Assembly (NCBI RefSeq): GCF_963576615.1
Contig: NC_088708.1
Location: forward strand, 5,642,001 to 5,706,000
From: Watersipora subatra
Lineage: Eukaryota; Bryozoa; Gymnolaemata; Cheilostomatida; Watersiporidae
Reading direction: 5' to 3'
DNA length: 64,000 nt
Under the pieces are notes generated by a model. The model was not told the origin of the DNA, ran no database searches, and worked only from the letters and a program-made list of their open reading frames with translations. Below are positions 19,560 through 31,827 of the stretch, piece after piece. The position numbers were made by a program, and so were the translations under genes. Position 1 is the stretch's first letter. Every line of letters starts with the position of its first letter.

Positions 19560-21094
19560 CTAGAAATTCCCCTGTCATACAGCCCACGACCAAAGTGATA
19601 TTGGAAAAAAAAGGATACTGCTGGTTGAGAAATGCAATATTAGCAGTCAAATAGCACTACAGTGCAATAGGATAACTGCAATAGTAGCTGTAATGTACTG
19701 GGTATTATTATGTACAACAAACAGCAATAATGAAAGGAAAAGATTATATGTTTATATCTCTCCTCTGCAATAGGAGAAATGCAATATTAGAAGCCAAATG
19801 GCAAGCTGCTGTGTAACATACACAGTTTGAAAGTTGGTTGTGTTGAATGCAGAATGGTTTTGACAGCGATCAGTAACCAAAGTGAAGAAATGGGTCATGA
19901 TTACAGAAACCATGGTTAAGTCGAGTGTGTGACATTTAAAGTTATCTACACTAGCAGAAGGAGAAAATTCTGTTATTTTGCAAAAAAAATTTGATTCCAG
20001 CTTAATTACAGCAGATTTTATGGTCAATAAACTGAATGCATGTTTACCAATAGTGCGAAAACATAGTTTTGAGAAAACTGGTGTTAAAGTTTGAGAAACG
20101 AAAACCAATGCACAATTTTGTTTACATTTCAAAACGTCGTAGCGACCAATATCAAGAAGCTGTGATATTCATCTAGATTTTTGTATTTATATGCAAAAGA
20201 TTATGCTAAATTTAAAAATCTAAACAGATTTTAGTTGGTTGTCATAGAAATAGCTGTATATCTATAAGAAAGTGAAGGCCTATAACTTAATTTTGCAGAT
20301 ATTACAAACAGTTTGGCAGTACCGCGATATTGGGCACAGCCGTAGCATCATCAACAAAATCTTTAGAAAAGTAATAACAGTAACATATTGCCCAACATCG
20401 GTCACTATATACTTCGATCTTGTAAATTCGAATGATCATTCTTGTAACTAAATCTTATAACAATCTTATAAAATCGAATAATTATTCTTATAATTAAGTA
20501 TTGTAATAATCTTATAAGAATCGTTAGAAAAATATTGTTATTTCCTTTACGTTCACTGCTTTGGACATCAGTTAGAATACCAAAGTACTCATTGTAAGTG
20601 TCCAAAATGTCAGTTACTTTGAAATCAACAAAAAAACCGATTACTTTTCAGTACTTCTACAATGCCATAGACTGGTGAAATGTGCACGTTTTTTTGTGAA
20701 ATGCGCACGACTTAATCGTTCTACTCTCTGTCGCACGGCCTTATCGGCGTTTCGTTGGCCGGTCTTAATTTTGATTAAAAAAGGCTTGTCAAGTTTTAAT
20801 GGCGATTTTAAGCCAAATTAATCTGTCCATTTATGTATAATCCGATCAGATGGGTAAGGTTTAGGATATTGTCTACAAATTTCAAAGACTTGGTAACATA
20901 TTTAAATAGGTTTATATGTGTTTTGTATCATTATTATACTAAATGACTCCATTGAAAATGGTTAAATTTGTTGATGAGATTTCGGTACAAGGGTTTGCGA
21001 CGGTGTGGATGAACAATTTTTGTGAGTTGTGTGCACATATGTATTTATCAAAAAGCTCCCAAACAATCGCTTCGCTCGTGTTTTGGTCATGGGA
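19560..21094 (-). mobile_element. Helentron-like non-autonomous element, copy 2 (full length)
   Basis: 1535 bp inserted in a satellite. Removing it rejoins the satellite unit exactly (CTATTAA plus ATACATG), so there is no target-site duplication. On the - strand it starts TCCCATGACC and ends TTTCTAG, with insertion between T residues. An inverted GGTCGTGGG lies 3'-subterminal while its partner CCCACGACC is terminal in the family. TC start, CTAG end, no duplication, T-T target and asymmetric inverted repeats fit published Helitron/Helentron descriptions. No Rep-helicase is encoded. Frames at 19752-20132 and 20405-20605 are non-coding. Confidence 0.55.
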
Positions 21095-21335
21095 ATACAT
21101 GTTAAAACCTGACTTTTTAGCAAGTATTAGCCTGGCTACAAAACAATTATATTTTTACTAAATACATGTTAGAACCTGACTTTTCAGCAAGTATTAGCCT
21201 GGCTACAAAACAGTTATATTTCAAATAAATACATGTTCAACCTGACTTGGCAGCAATTATTAGCCTGGCTACAAAACAGTTTATCTTATTTGAACTTCAT
21301 GGACTTGAACAGCAAGTATTAGCATGGCTACAAAA
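21095..21335. repeat. Satellite array of ~62-bp units, right part
   Basis: About four more units of the satellite at 19310-19559, in the same orientation and register. This shows that the array existed before the Helentron-like insertion. Confidence 0.85.
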
Positions 21336-21666
21336 TGTTTTACGACTTCATACAAACTAAAGCTTAGAGTTATGAGAAGGTATTATCATTGTATGCAAAA
21401 GTTATATATTATTTAGATTTACATCGTATCTCTCAACGAAACATAATATGCATCAAATAGAAAAACCATTTAAAAAGTTAAATACACCAAGTTGCAAAAT
21501 TGTATAAAGAAAAAGTACACACTGAGTACTCACTGCCTTGATGCATATTCCACTAATGCAAATAAACTGACTAGAAATACAGGATGGCTAAACTATATAA
21601 ATGTGTGCAACATAAAAATTAATAAAAAAGTAGTTACTACTGGATCAGAGCATCAAATAGTTATTA

Positions 21667-22843
21667 CCCTAGGACACTTATATTTCGCTAGTATTTAGTT
21701 TCGTGAGTAGCATACAGAGTAAAATTTCGCTGGAACTTAATTTCGCAGCTCTGATGAGTGCAAAAATATAGTGATGTGAAAATAAATGCAGTGGAACAAA
21801 CATTAGATTCCTCAGGTCCAGTTCACTGGTACGAAATATTTTTCAATTTGAGACTATATATACGCACCTCTATATAAGCTACATGTGCTTTATTTTCCAA
21901 AAACGATAATAAAACAATACATAAGCCGCACCTTACTATAGGCCGCAGAACTAAGGACTGTGCTTTTTAACGCGGCAGCAACTTTGCCATTTAAAATGGA
22001 ACAGTGCAGAACAGCACAGTTTCGTATTATCCGACGCTTTTTAAGTTAGTGCCTAACGGGACAGTATCGTGAGGCATTGTTTCGTATTTTCTTTCACAGC
22101 TAGAAGTGCACTAATTGGAGATTCCTGTTAGTGCGTCCTAGCGGTGAAAGAAAAAGCCACAGAATAAGCCACAGTGATTAGCCACACCCTTGTAGGCCTA
22201 CCTATAAGCCGCATGGCTCCAAATCATCAGAAAAAAGAAGCGGCTAATTGTCCGAAAAGTGCGGTAGTTTGTATTTGTGAACCGCAGGTAGAAATGTGTA
22301 GGCGAGATCAATAATGCAATTTGATCGCTTGCTGCAGTTTGTCTCCTGGACTATCAATGACGTCAAGGTCCCTGCAGCAGTGACTGATGTTGTACCAATA
22401 TTAGAATTCAAGTATTTATAGCACTTTTGGTTGGTAATAAAATTCATCACCACAATAGTTATTATTCAATTTTATGACTTTCCCTACCAGACTGTCATCC
22501 TCATCAGTTACAAATTTAATGACTAAACTAATATCATCTTCTTCATTTGTCTAGGCTTTTCCAAAAAAAATTTATTATCTTAGTTTGTTTTGCCAAGCTG
22601 CTCAGTCGGTGTATTAGCTATAATGAGTTTAGCAAAACTTGCCCAATGAGCCAACCAGACACGAAAATTGCCTGCATTTCTAATATGACGATTTTATTGT
22701 GAATATCAATGAAGAAAGCCATTTATTTTCGCGTTTTCGCTCGTTCATTATGATAGTTTAGTTTCGCTCATGAAATTTTCGCGAGAGGCTGTTGCCGCGA
22801 AAACGCGAAAGTTAGATGCCGCGAATACATAAGTGTCCTAGGG
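21667..22843. mobile_element. TIR element with CCCTAGGACACTTAT ends
   Basis: Perfect inverted repeats of 15 bp (CCCTAGGACACTTAT; 19 bp including the palindromic flank) bound 1.18 kb and are flanked by TA. The subterminal parts are rich in TTTCGC motifs. No transposase frame is visible, so it is non-autonomous. The TA flanks suggest the Tc1/mariner group, but this is an inference. Confidence 0.65.
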
Positions 22844-22992
22844 TAATGTGACAGGTAATACACTATAATAGTCCGGTGTGAACAAACAATAAAATTGTTT
22901 TAAAACATTGAAGATATGCCAGTTATCCGCATACATGTGTACATTGGAAAGCATAACAGGAAAACATATGTTTAGCTATGCGTTATGGATTT

Positions 22993-24403
22993 TTACATAC
23001 CATAATATACTGCAGTAGGCCTACTATTGTCATCTTCTGCAGTCAACTCCTTACACCATGACTCGTAAGCTTCTAGTACAGCTAGACTCAATCTAATAAG
23101 TCGCCGACTAATGACCTGATAGTCACAGTTACTCTCTTTGACAAGATAATATAAAATGGTCTCATTTACCATCTCAATACCATCGTACATGTCCAGATAT
23201 CCCTGTCGACAATGTTCATAATCTTCGGCTGGAACTATATTAAAATATCATAACGAGTATAGTATGTTTTATAGCACTTCAGGTACTTAATTTTATAATA
23301 TGTCAGCTGGGTATCTAGTGAGACAGCAGGAAATTTCAGAGGGTTTTCTGTAAGCTCCTTGCCATTCCAGTTGGTAGGTTCATGATATTCAGTTGTCGTG
23401 AAACACTTCACTGCTCCTTCTCTTGTGGATTCTTCCTTGGCTATTACACAAATAAAAAAATAGAAAACGTTACAGACTACTTCATAAAGTTTTGATCTAG
23501 TTGAGAACATGCATTAGATATATACAAAGCAGGTAATGTCTGTAGATACCAACACAATACTATTTAAGATATATCAGAATAGTATTCTCATGCTCTAGAT
23601 TTGTGAACACAGTAAAATAATTTTTATGTATTAACATTATATAAATATAAAACTTGTTAGCCTGTATGAGGCTTACATCTTCAACCTACCTGCTTCAATA
23701 GAGAGCTTGATATCGGCCAATGCTCGAACATCTTCCTAACATAAATAAAGACAACTGGTTAAAAACGAAATTCAATGCAAAAGTGTTAAAAGGTTGTTAG
23801 TTCAGGTTGAGAAAATTAAACCAAATAAGTGAGGAAGTGTCTTTACATACATGTATCATTACATACAAGATATACAGATGCGCTAAATCTGCTGGAAATA
23901 GTTATTGTTTCGCATACCTTTATATTTGCCAATAATTATTTACGGTATGTGGAAGGATTTATAAACATATTACCATCTTTTCTATTTTCTAGCTCAAATG
24001 ATTCAACATATCGCTGCGCACGCTGATAATATTATAAAAATAGAGATTCTTAGAATTATTCTTTATTAAATTTACAAAAAAAATGTGCCGAATATCTAGC
24101 AAGTTCAAGATTATTGCATAACCCCTACAAGAAATCACACTAATTTTGCTGGCAAAACGTGGTTAACAGTGCAAATTGACAGAATAGGACTGGGTTCCCT
24201 AGTAATATTTAATGTGTAGATAAATAATCCAACCAGACATTTTCTACTAATAATTGTTGAAGTCTTGAGACCTCTATGAATGAGAGTGTCACTCACCTTG
24301 ATAACATAGTCCACAGCTTACACAATCTTTCTGTTGCATAGCAGCCATCTCACTATCTGTCACAGCATAATCAGCAAACCTCTCATCAACAGAAACAAGC
24401 TTC
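22993..24403 (-). CDS. Unrecognised multi-exon gene (partial)
   Basis: Exon-like segments in coding order: 24297-24403 (acceptor TTTGCAG, donor GTGAGT; contains VDERFADYAVTDSEMAAM and CVSCGLCYQ), 23690-23735, about 23290-23440 and about 22997-23233 (donor GTATGT). The pair 23690-23735 and 23440 joins in phase. The joins at 24297/23735 and 23290/23233 are not resolved, so at least one exon is missing or misplaced. The last segment is helical and acidic (CRQGYLDMYDGIEMVNETIL, then LIRLSLAVLEAYESW). I do not recognise the family. The 5' part would lie beyond the TTAA element at 24585. Confidence 0.5.
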
Positions 24404-24584
24404 CTGCAAATATTGTTGCTAACAGTGAGTTTTTGGATTAAACCATTTATGCTAGAATGTAAAGGCTATAACTTGCTTTTTGTAAGATTTACCGACAAAC
24501 CTAGTGAAGTATTTCATGCTCACCCTTTTTCAATGGTCTGTTCTCCTTTATAAGAAAGAGAGCCCATTAAATGGATTTTCTTAA

Positions 24585-25464
24585 AGGTTGACTTGCAACA
24601 AAATTCACATTACCGTTATTTGATATGAAAAGATCCACCATGTCTTACTCTGTTGTGTTGTAGGTGCAAAATATGTGGAAATGTGATTACAAGCTCTTAA
24701 AAGCTCAAAAGCGAACAGAAAATCGCAGCCATACGAGACCGCCCTAGTTTGGATTCCCTTTCCAAAACGGCTCAAATGTGATGTACTGTAGTTGTGAGAG
24801 ATGGTTTTTGTTTACACTTTCTTGCAACCTTATTCGTCGAAATATTTTCACAAATATATTTCACGCATTCAATAAAACTATGTCTATTAATCTTACGCGT
24901 CTGTTTTATCGTCATCGTAATGCAGTCACTTTTAGCACTAATATCTTATAACTTACCGTAAAAAATCGTTAAACTTTCTAACCTTACCTCGAATGACTAC
25001 ATATCATTGTCTGATAATCATGACGAGCCTGTTGGTCACCTGTGCTAATCGAAAAGTGCTGCAAAAATTATTTGCAAAGTATTGGGTCACATGATCAGAT
25101 TACGACTTGACGATTGAATAATGCCGAAACAAAACTGTAAAGTAGCGAGCATCTATATTTGATATGGGGTCTTCGGTAAAACCCGAAGTGTTTGTCATAA
25201 ACTAGTGCTACGATAAGTTTTATATTGAGCTTTGTATTGTCTTTCAATTCACGTGAGAATATGCGTGACAAGACGATAACCAAATTTCGTGGTTACATCA
25301 TCGAAATAAAGATATTCCAATCTACGGCGGCTTTTCGTTTTTGAGCTTTTAAGAGCTTGTAATCACATTCCCACATTTTTGGCGTTTACAACACAAGAGC
25401 GTAAGACATGGTGAATCTTTTGATACCAAATAACTGTAATGTGAATTTTGTTGCAAGTCAACCT
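24585..25464. mobile_element. TTAA-flanked MITE, copy 1
   Basis: The ends AGGTTGACTTGCAACAAAAT and its inverted partner near 25445-25464 are flanked by TTAA at 24581-24584 and 25465-25468. The long inverted ends continue for about 100 bp and include AAGAGCTTGTAATCACATT. TTAA duplications are typical of piggyBac and Kolobok; without a transposase the choice is open. A second copy is at 54723-55620. Confidence 0.75.
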
Positions 25465-25566
25465 TTAAGTTTCCCTTCTACAAACTGCAAACAGATTACC
25501 ATATACAACTTATATATAAAGCTATGCAAGCTGCATGTTATATGTACACGCAGAGCAAGTATTCCC

Positions 25567-25917
25567 TGTTGAGAGTTGTTTATGATGCGCACTGGCAGCC
25601 ATTTATGCGTGGGTGCCGCACTAGGACAGTATAAACATTGGAGTTTACAGCAGCAATTTTATTATATGGAACGCTTGACGCTGCATCGAACAGAAGAAAA
25701 TAAAAAAGGATATGACGTAATGTATCATAACAGCTATGTATGTAGTATAACTAAATATGAGTTGTCATCCCGTGGTGCACATAACTCTCAGTTCGGTGTA
25801 CACAATATTCAGTAAAACGCATAGACTAGCAAGTGTAACAGGAGTATTGATATGAGTATTTAAATATATACATGTATATAGCAGATTGTGCTACATGATA
25901 ATGATTGTATGTCAACA
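25567..25917 (-). repeat. Copia 3' LTR
   Basis: 351 bp bounded by TGTTGAGAG and GTCAACA, flanked on the left by TTCCC (25562-25566). It differs from the 5' LTR at roughly fifteen or more positions plus small indels, so the insertion is old. Confidence 0.95.
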
Positions 25918-26887
25918 TGCTCCCTCAAGCATTAGCATGTCTACAGCCTGGCGGTGGCGTATCTTGTCAAGTGATTTTGTAAGTACGTCGGCTACATTGT
26001 TAGCTGTTGCAACATGTCTGTATTCGACTGGTGGCTGATCTTTGATAAAAATTTAATGATTTCGTATGTCAATATGTTTCGTGCGACTGCTGGCTGCTTG
26101 TGTTGCTGGCCAGTGCGATAGTCCCTTGATTGTCACAGTAGACAGGAGTTTTACCGTTGAGCGTTTTACCAAGTGCTCCGAGAATGTTTCTCAAGTAAAG
26201 TGTTTCCTTGACAGCGTCTGTCAGTCCGAGATACTCGACTTCACATGACGAGAGAACCACTGTCGCTTGCTTACATGTATTCCAGCTAATTGGTGCTGTG
26301 CCTAACGTTGTGAGGTAACCACTTGCCAAGCGGCGGTCTTCAATGTCACTGGTCCAATCAGAGTCAGTAAACATGGTCAGCTCGTCTTTTGGTTTAGCTG
26401 AGTATTTCAAGATATAGTGTTTGGTTCCCTTCAAGTAGTGAAGAAGGCGTTTGGTGGCTTGTACGTATGTGGTGTTGGGTTTTTCGAGAAACTGAGAGAG
26501 CTTTGACACGGTCCAACTGATATCTGGTCGCGTACCAGTCATAAGATAGATGAAACATCCAGCGGCTTGACAATACGGAAACTGAGTGTCCTGATTGTTC
26601 TCTTGTTTTTCAGCGCTAGCTGTCAGAAGACGTGTGTTCGTGTCGGTGGGCGTTGCGGCTGGGTTACAGTCGGTCATATTGAATTTTGATAGTATGGCAT
26701 TGACATAACGTTCTTGGCTCATACAGTAGCTGCCATCAGGTTGATGTTGGAAGTCAATACCCAGAAACCATTTTAGTTGGCCTCTGTCATCCATCTCGAA
26801 AGCAGTGTTTAGCATTTCCTTTACAGTGTTGACTTGTTTTATGTCACTGCTAGCAGCTATGATGTCAGCAACCCGAAATAGCACGTA

Positions 26888-28004
26888 CAGTCAAACATGG
26901 ATAACTCGAACTTCACGGGACCGAGAAAAGTGTTCGAATTATTAGAGCGTTCAAGTTATCAGAGCACTGTCACAAGTCCATGTATTTACTTATTTATTAG
27001 TAGATACATGTACATATACAAACAATAATATAAATCAAAAGCACAAATGGCTTGTTTCAAATTAAATGCTTCTAATGTAAAGTTTAAAACGTTTTTATCA
27101 AAAAGTATAGAGATTTTTCTATCACTCGAGATTGGTTTGCTGTTTGAGGTGATGTTATTGCCAGGACGTTTTTTAGATTGACATTGGCAAAACTTGATCG
27201 TTGTTGAAATGCTCAAAAGAAAAGACATCTTTTTCTTTTGAGCGTTTAATCCACGATCAATTTTGCCGATTTTTCTTGAAGTTTATGCAAGGATTACCTT
27301 ACTTTACCTGGGATTGGTTAAGAGCAACACTCCGAGGTAGTTCAATTAGAAGTTTTACGAGGTTTTACGGTACATTGTATATCACTCACGCTTTTTGAAT
27401 GGATACTTATTGAATGTGCACACGTATTCTGTGTTTAGGTCAAACGATGAATAGTTTTTTTAGCAACAATTTTTTTACAACAATTTTTAAGACGTTTTAA
27501 ACATTCAACATTCCGACGTTGATTCAACACGGAACCAACGTCGGAAAACTATTCATCACAGGCTAGCCGGGTCACACACTCAAGGATTTTCGCCACGCAC
27601 ATACAAAACAAAAACAACATGCTGTTTTTGTTTTGTATGTGCGTGGCGAAAATCCTTGCGCGCGTGACCCGGCTAGCCCGTGCTATTCATCGTATAGCAG
27701 TATAAATCAAATTTCACCAAACCTTTAGAAAAGTCGTTGACAAAAATATTTTGCCGATGGTGGTAATAACGTCGCTTATGAATTACGAAAAGTTGAGATT
27801 TACCTCTATGGCTTGAAATAAAGTGATTTTCTAAAGCGATAGCAACCATTTCGGTAGCCGTTGGGCAAAAAACAGTTCGAATTAACAGTGTTGAGTTCAA
27901 GTTATATAGAGCCATTTATCATTGCGTGGGAACGGACCAAGCAAATCCATTCGAGTTAACCATGTGTTCGCTATATCCGAGGGCGAGTTATCCATGTTTC
28001 ACTG
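26888..28004. mobile_element. Pogo/Tigger-like TIR element inside copia RT
   Basis: The ends CAGTCAAACATGGATAACTC and, reversed, CAGTGAAACATGGATAACTC differ at one base. TA is present on both sides (26886-26887 and 28005-28006). Removing the element and one TA leaves the copia reading frame continuous across the site, which proves a simple insertion. CAGT-starting TIRs with TA targets are typical of pogo-like Tc1/mariner elements. No transposase domain was recognised in its 1117 bp. Confidence 0.8.
27561..27678. repeat. Long near-perfect palindrome
   Basis: Two arms of almost 60 bp meet near 27619. Left arm parts GGCTAGCCGGGTCAC and CGCCACGCACATACAAAAC pair with the right arm with only a few mismatches. 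Outer ATGAATAG/CTATTCAT sequences (about 27447 and 27684) extend the symmetry, suggesting a small fold-back element nested in the pogo-like one. Confidence 0.85.
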
Positions 28005-30953
28005 TATATATAATTTGTGTCGGTGTGTTTCTTGTATACACAGGCGTCCCTATTATATGATGTGAATCCGTTTGATTTTAGGAATTCTGTCAATAGTTGG
28101 TGCCAGTTCTTACCACTTTGTTTACCACAAGTCTATACAATGACTTGTTTAGTTTACATGTCAGGCGTGCGTTGTTTTTGTGTGTTACGTACCCTGGTGG
28201 TTGTTGGACATATATTTCCTCATCTATCGGCGCGTTCAGATATGCCCCCTTAACATCAAGTTGGTGTAGATGTAAGTTGGAGTTTGCGGCCAGCTGGAGA
28301 ATCGTATGAATAGATGTGAATCGAGTGGTTGGCGAGTATGTTTTGTCGAAGTCTTGGCCTGGTATTAGTGAATATCTTTTGGCTACATATCTAGCCTTGT
28401 ACTGAATTTGTCCATCAGCGCTTCCTTGTTTGTATGTATACACCCACTTCCTTTTAATCTCGTGCTAGTGAGGTGGTAGTTCTGTTACTTCCCAGGTGTG
28501 ATTGTCACGTAACGAATGAATTTCAGAACCAATTGCTGCCTGCCATTTGTCGGTGTTGTTGGCCTTTAATGCTTCATCATATGTTGTAGGTAGTGTGGGC
28601 TATGCAACACATGCGTGGTCGACGTTAGTCAGTACTTGATAGTCGTCAAGATACGACGGAGGGCGTCGAGCTCTCTGTGATCATGTTGATGTTGGCTCGG
28701 CGTTAGTGATGGTATCAACTGCACATTGTACTGGTGGTGGTATGGAAGTTGTGCTCTCATCATCTGAAAAAGAGTCAACTTCTGGTTCGTTGTGTATGTA
28801 CACGTTACGGGTAGTGATCACGTAGTTATTGGTGTTGAGAACTAAATAGCCATTGTTAGTCGGGTTGATACCTAGGTACTTTCCACGCTGTCCTCGAACA
28901 TCCAGTTTCTGTTTGTGGGTTTCGGTGTAGAACGTACAGTTTGAACCAAATTTGTGTAGGTTCCTTATATCTGGTTTTCTATCTGTGAATAGTGCGTAAG
29001 CAGTCAATTTTGACTTTTGCTGGAACGATAGGTTACGTAGGTGTTGAGCATAACGTATAGCAAATGTCCATTATGATTTGGGGAGCTTAGATTCGTTTAT
29101 GAGACATCTAGCCGTATCTAGTAGGCTATGCCAAGCTCTTACGGATTGGCCATTTTGGAACGGCGAATATGGAGTGGTTGTCGAGTGTTTTATACCATTG
29201 TTTCGTAGGATATTAGCGAATTCATTACTAGTGTATTCGCCACCATTGTCTCTGTGTATTTCTAGAATGTTTTCTATCGGAGCTGTGTCAGCAATGAATC
29301 ACTTGAGTGTGGCTGGCACTTCATCTTTAGATCGAATTGAGTATACAAAAATCATGCCCGAGTAGTCATCACAAAAGTTTACTATGTATCTGTGTCCATC
29401 ACGTGAAACGGGTTCTATCGGTCCACATACATCAGAGTTCACGTGTTCTAGCGGTTTTGTCGCACGAGGCAGTGTGTCGTCACATCATTTTGGACTTCGA
29501 CTCTGTTTTCCTTGCATGCGTTGCATATCTTTACTGCCTTTGTGTTGCGGACGGTCATGTTTTTAGTCACTGTCGGTAGTTTTATGATATCATTGTGATT
29601 CATGTGTCTGAGTGCTCGGTTCCATTGCTCAATTGTACGAACATTGAATGATGTGTGTACATTGCATGTCGGTAAAAAGTACAATTGTCCTTTCCGTGTA
29701 ACAGTGAATGTTTTATTTCTTGATATAAGACGTGTCTCTTTTTTTACAGAATGTCAGACTGGAACCTGTGTCGATAGCAGCGCGCACAGAGAACAGGCAC
29801 ATCGAAAATGATGGGGCTAGTAGTGCTTCAGTGAGCAGTATCCTTTTAGGATTACCGTCGGTGTCGTATACATGGAATTCAGCTGTTCCTCGTGCGGTTG
29901 CCATTTGATTACTTTGAGTACCGTCGGCAAGTTGAATATAATGGTTGTAGGCTTTAAAGTCCAGGTCGAATAAAATAAAGCGTTCAGCCTTGTTTACAAT
30001 GTGTGTAGTGGCACCGCAGTCCACTAGAAAAGAAGGGCTGTCGTCGGATTGTTTTTGATTGGCGTTACTCTGAGCAATTGTGGTGTCTATTGCGAATGAG
30101 TATGTTCCTTCAAATTCGGAAGCAACATTGTTGGCGTTTTACTGCTACTGATCTTTCTCTTAGCGAAGCATATACTCTCAACATGTCCAGATTTTTGGCA
30201 GAAGCTACAGCGTAATTTCGAACGTTGATGGCACATTTTTGTGCTGTGCCCAGTTTTTCCACACGAGAGACATACCTTACTGCTGCTAGGTTTTGCTTTT
30301 GCGTTGTAGTGACTGTTGTAATTGTTAGTATTACTGCGGTTAGCAGACAGCTTATACGTTTTAGAGCTCATGGCGGTTGTGTATGTGTAGGAGTGCGGAT
30401 AGCTTCTGTATTTGAGTGGTTTGTCAAAGTGGCCTTTGACTCAGTGAGTGTTTTGACAGAGTCGGTTTGAGTATGTACTACTACGAACGAATTAAACAAA
30501 GCAGGTAAACCCTTTAAGAGCATAGCTATAATTAAATTTTCTCATAATGTCTCACCTGCAGAGCGAAGACCAGTTGCGACTCTCTCCGCTCTTATTAGGT
30601 AGTCGGTGACATCTTCAGTTTCTTCCATTAATATTGTCGTTAGTTCTTCATATAGAATTATTACTCTGGGCTTCTCTGTACTGACATAATGTTTCCTTAA
30701 TGCTGCTAAAGCCTCATGTCCATTGTTAGAAGCGTCATTTACCATTAATTGCAGTGATCTGTCGCCCAAAACTTGGACAAGTTCAGCAAAGGTTCTTCTG
30801 TTTTTGACATTAAAGTCCTCATCATCTTCTACGCCAGTTGCTAGCGGGAGTATAGCTTTGTGTATTGAAATGTCCAAAGCGTATAGATAGTTAATAAAAT
30901 GCGTTTCCCATATGCTGTATATTTCTATATTACCATCGAAGTGCAATCTGTTC

Positions 30954-30967
30954 CTGGACCCATAACC
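30954..30967 (-). promoter_or_regulatory. Copia primer binding site
   Basis: Directly inside the 5' LTR the - strand reads GGTTATGGGTCCAG. This complements the anticodon region of initiator tRNA-Met (GGGCCCATAACC) rather than a tRNA 3' end, as known for Drosophila copia, which is primed by a half-tRNA. Confidence 0.7.
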
Positions 30968-31310
30968 TGTTGAGAGTTGTTTATGATGCGCACTGGCAGC
31001 CATTTATGCGTGGATGCCGCACTAGGACTAGTATAAACATTGGAGTTTACAGCAGCAATTTTATTATATGGAACGCTTGACGCTGCATCGAACAAAAGAG
31101 AATAAAAAAGGATATGACGTAATGTAATATAACAGCTATTGTATGTAGTATAACTAAATATGAGTTGTCATCCCATGGTACACATAACTTTCAGTTCGGT
31201 ATACATAATATTTAGTAAAACGCATTGACTAGCAAGTGTAACAGGATTATTGATATAAGTATTGATATATATATCAGATTGTGCTACATGGTAATGATTG
31301 TATGTCAACA
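30968..31310 (-). repeat. Copia 5' LTR
   Basis: 343 bp, the partner of 25567-25917, bounded by TGTTGAGAG and GTCAACA and followed by TTCCC at 31311-31315. The gag frame begins in this LTR (Met at 31003 on -) and reads through the LTR end and primer site. Confidence 0.95.
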
Positions 31311-31827
31311 TTCCCGTGCCTACAAAACAGTAATCTTATTCAAGTTACACGCTATATAAAAGATGTGCTGTTTTAAATTTTTAATACAATTATTATAACT
31401 ATGCACAGTCATGCAACACTAATTGTTCTCAAAATTAATATCTTGACATAGTCTTTTAGTATAAAAGTGCAGTACAGTATAAGAATCACAGGTGTCCTTT
31501 AGTGGGATATTGCCGAAGGCAAGGCCGAGCCGTAGGCTACACACACACAAAAACAACAAAGGTCAACGTAGTTATGAGCAAAAATAAAGTTTGCATCCAA
31601 ATATCTCACCAATTCGATGAGCAGCACACACAAATACTGAACCAATCGACAGGACCACCCATCATGTCAAAATATTCCAAGTCATGTCTTGTACAACACA
31701 CTTTACGGTTTCTCAAAACTTGTCCCTAAGTCCCTACTAACTTGAGACCGCCTGATTGTTGTTTTTAAAACGGTCGCTGCTAGCCTAGCGTCCTGCTTCA
31801 ACACCTCAGTAACTATCAGGGCATCCT

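Larger units (their letters stand above)
25925..31003 (-). pseudogene. Copia gag-pol remnant
   Basis: On the - strand: gag (30542-31003); two CCHC zinc knuckles (30087-30371; CLSCGKTGHSTKMC and CSFCQKSGHVESIC); protease with DCGATTHIV instead of DSGA (near 30018); integrase from a pre-integrase zinc segment (29448-29684; HMNH, CNAC) into a core with SDVCGP and RDNGGE; RT (28090-28443, resuming near 26884) and RNase H to about 25925. Damage seen: stops in the integrase near 29300 and 29065, the expected catalytic Glu after QNG absent, a frameshift in RT near 28115, the inserted element, and RT box YVDD changed to RVAD. It encodes no functional enzymes. The gag frame's only early Met (31003) lies inside the LTR. 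Confidence 0.9.
25567..31310 (-). mobile_element. Ty1/copia LTR retrotransposon, decayed and interrupted
   Basis: A complete but inactivated element on the - strand. It has a 5' LTR (30968-31310), a gag-pol region in broken frames and a 3' LTR (25567-25917), with a 5-bp TTCCC duplication on both sides (25562-25566 and 31311-31315). The order gag, zinc knuckles, protease, integrase, reverse transcriptase, RNase H, with integrase before RT, defines the copia type. A purine-rich tract (GAGGGAGCA on -) abuts the 3' LTR. A pogo-like element is inserted in the RT domain at 26888-28004. Confidence 0.95.

Noticed and set aside
19752..20132. 126-codon frame on -
   Set aside because: Lies within the Helentron-like repeat; the corresponding parts of the other copies are not open and no domain is visible.
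29078..29579. Open frames on + at 29078-29365 and 29337-29579
   Set aside because: They are antisense to the copia integrase region, whose motifs read on -.
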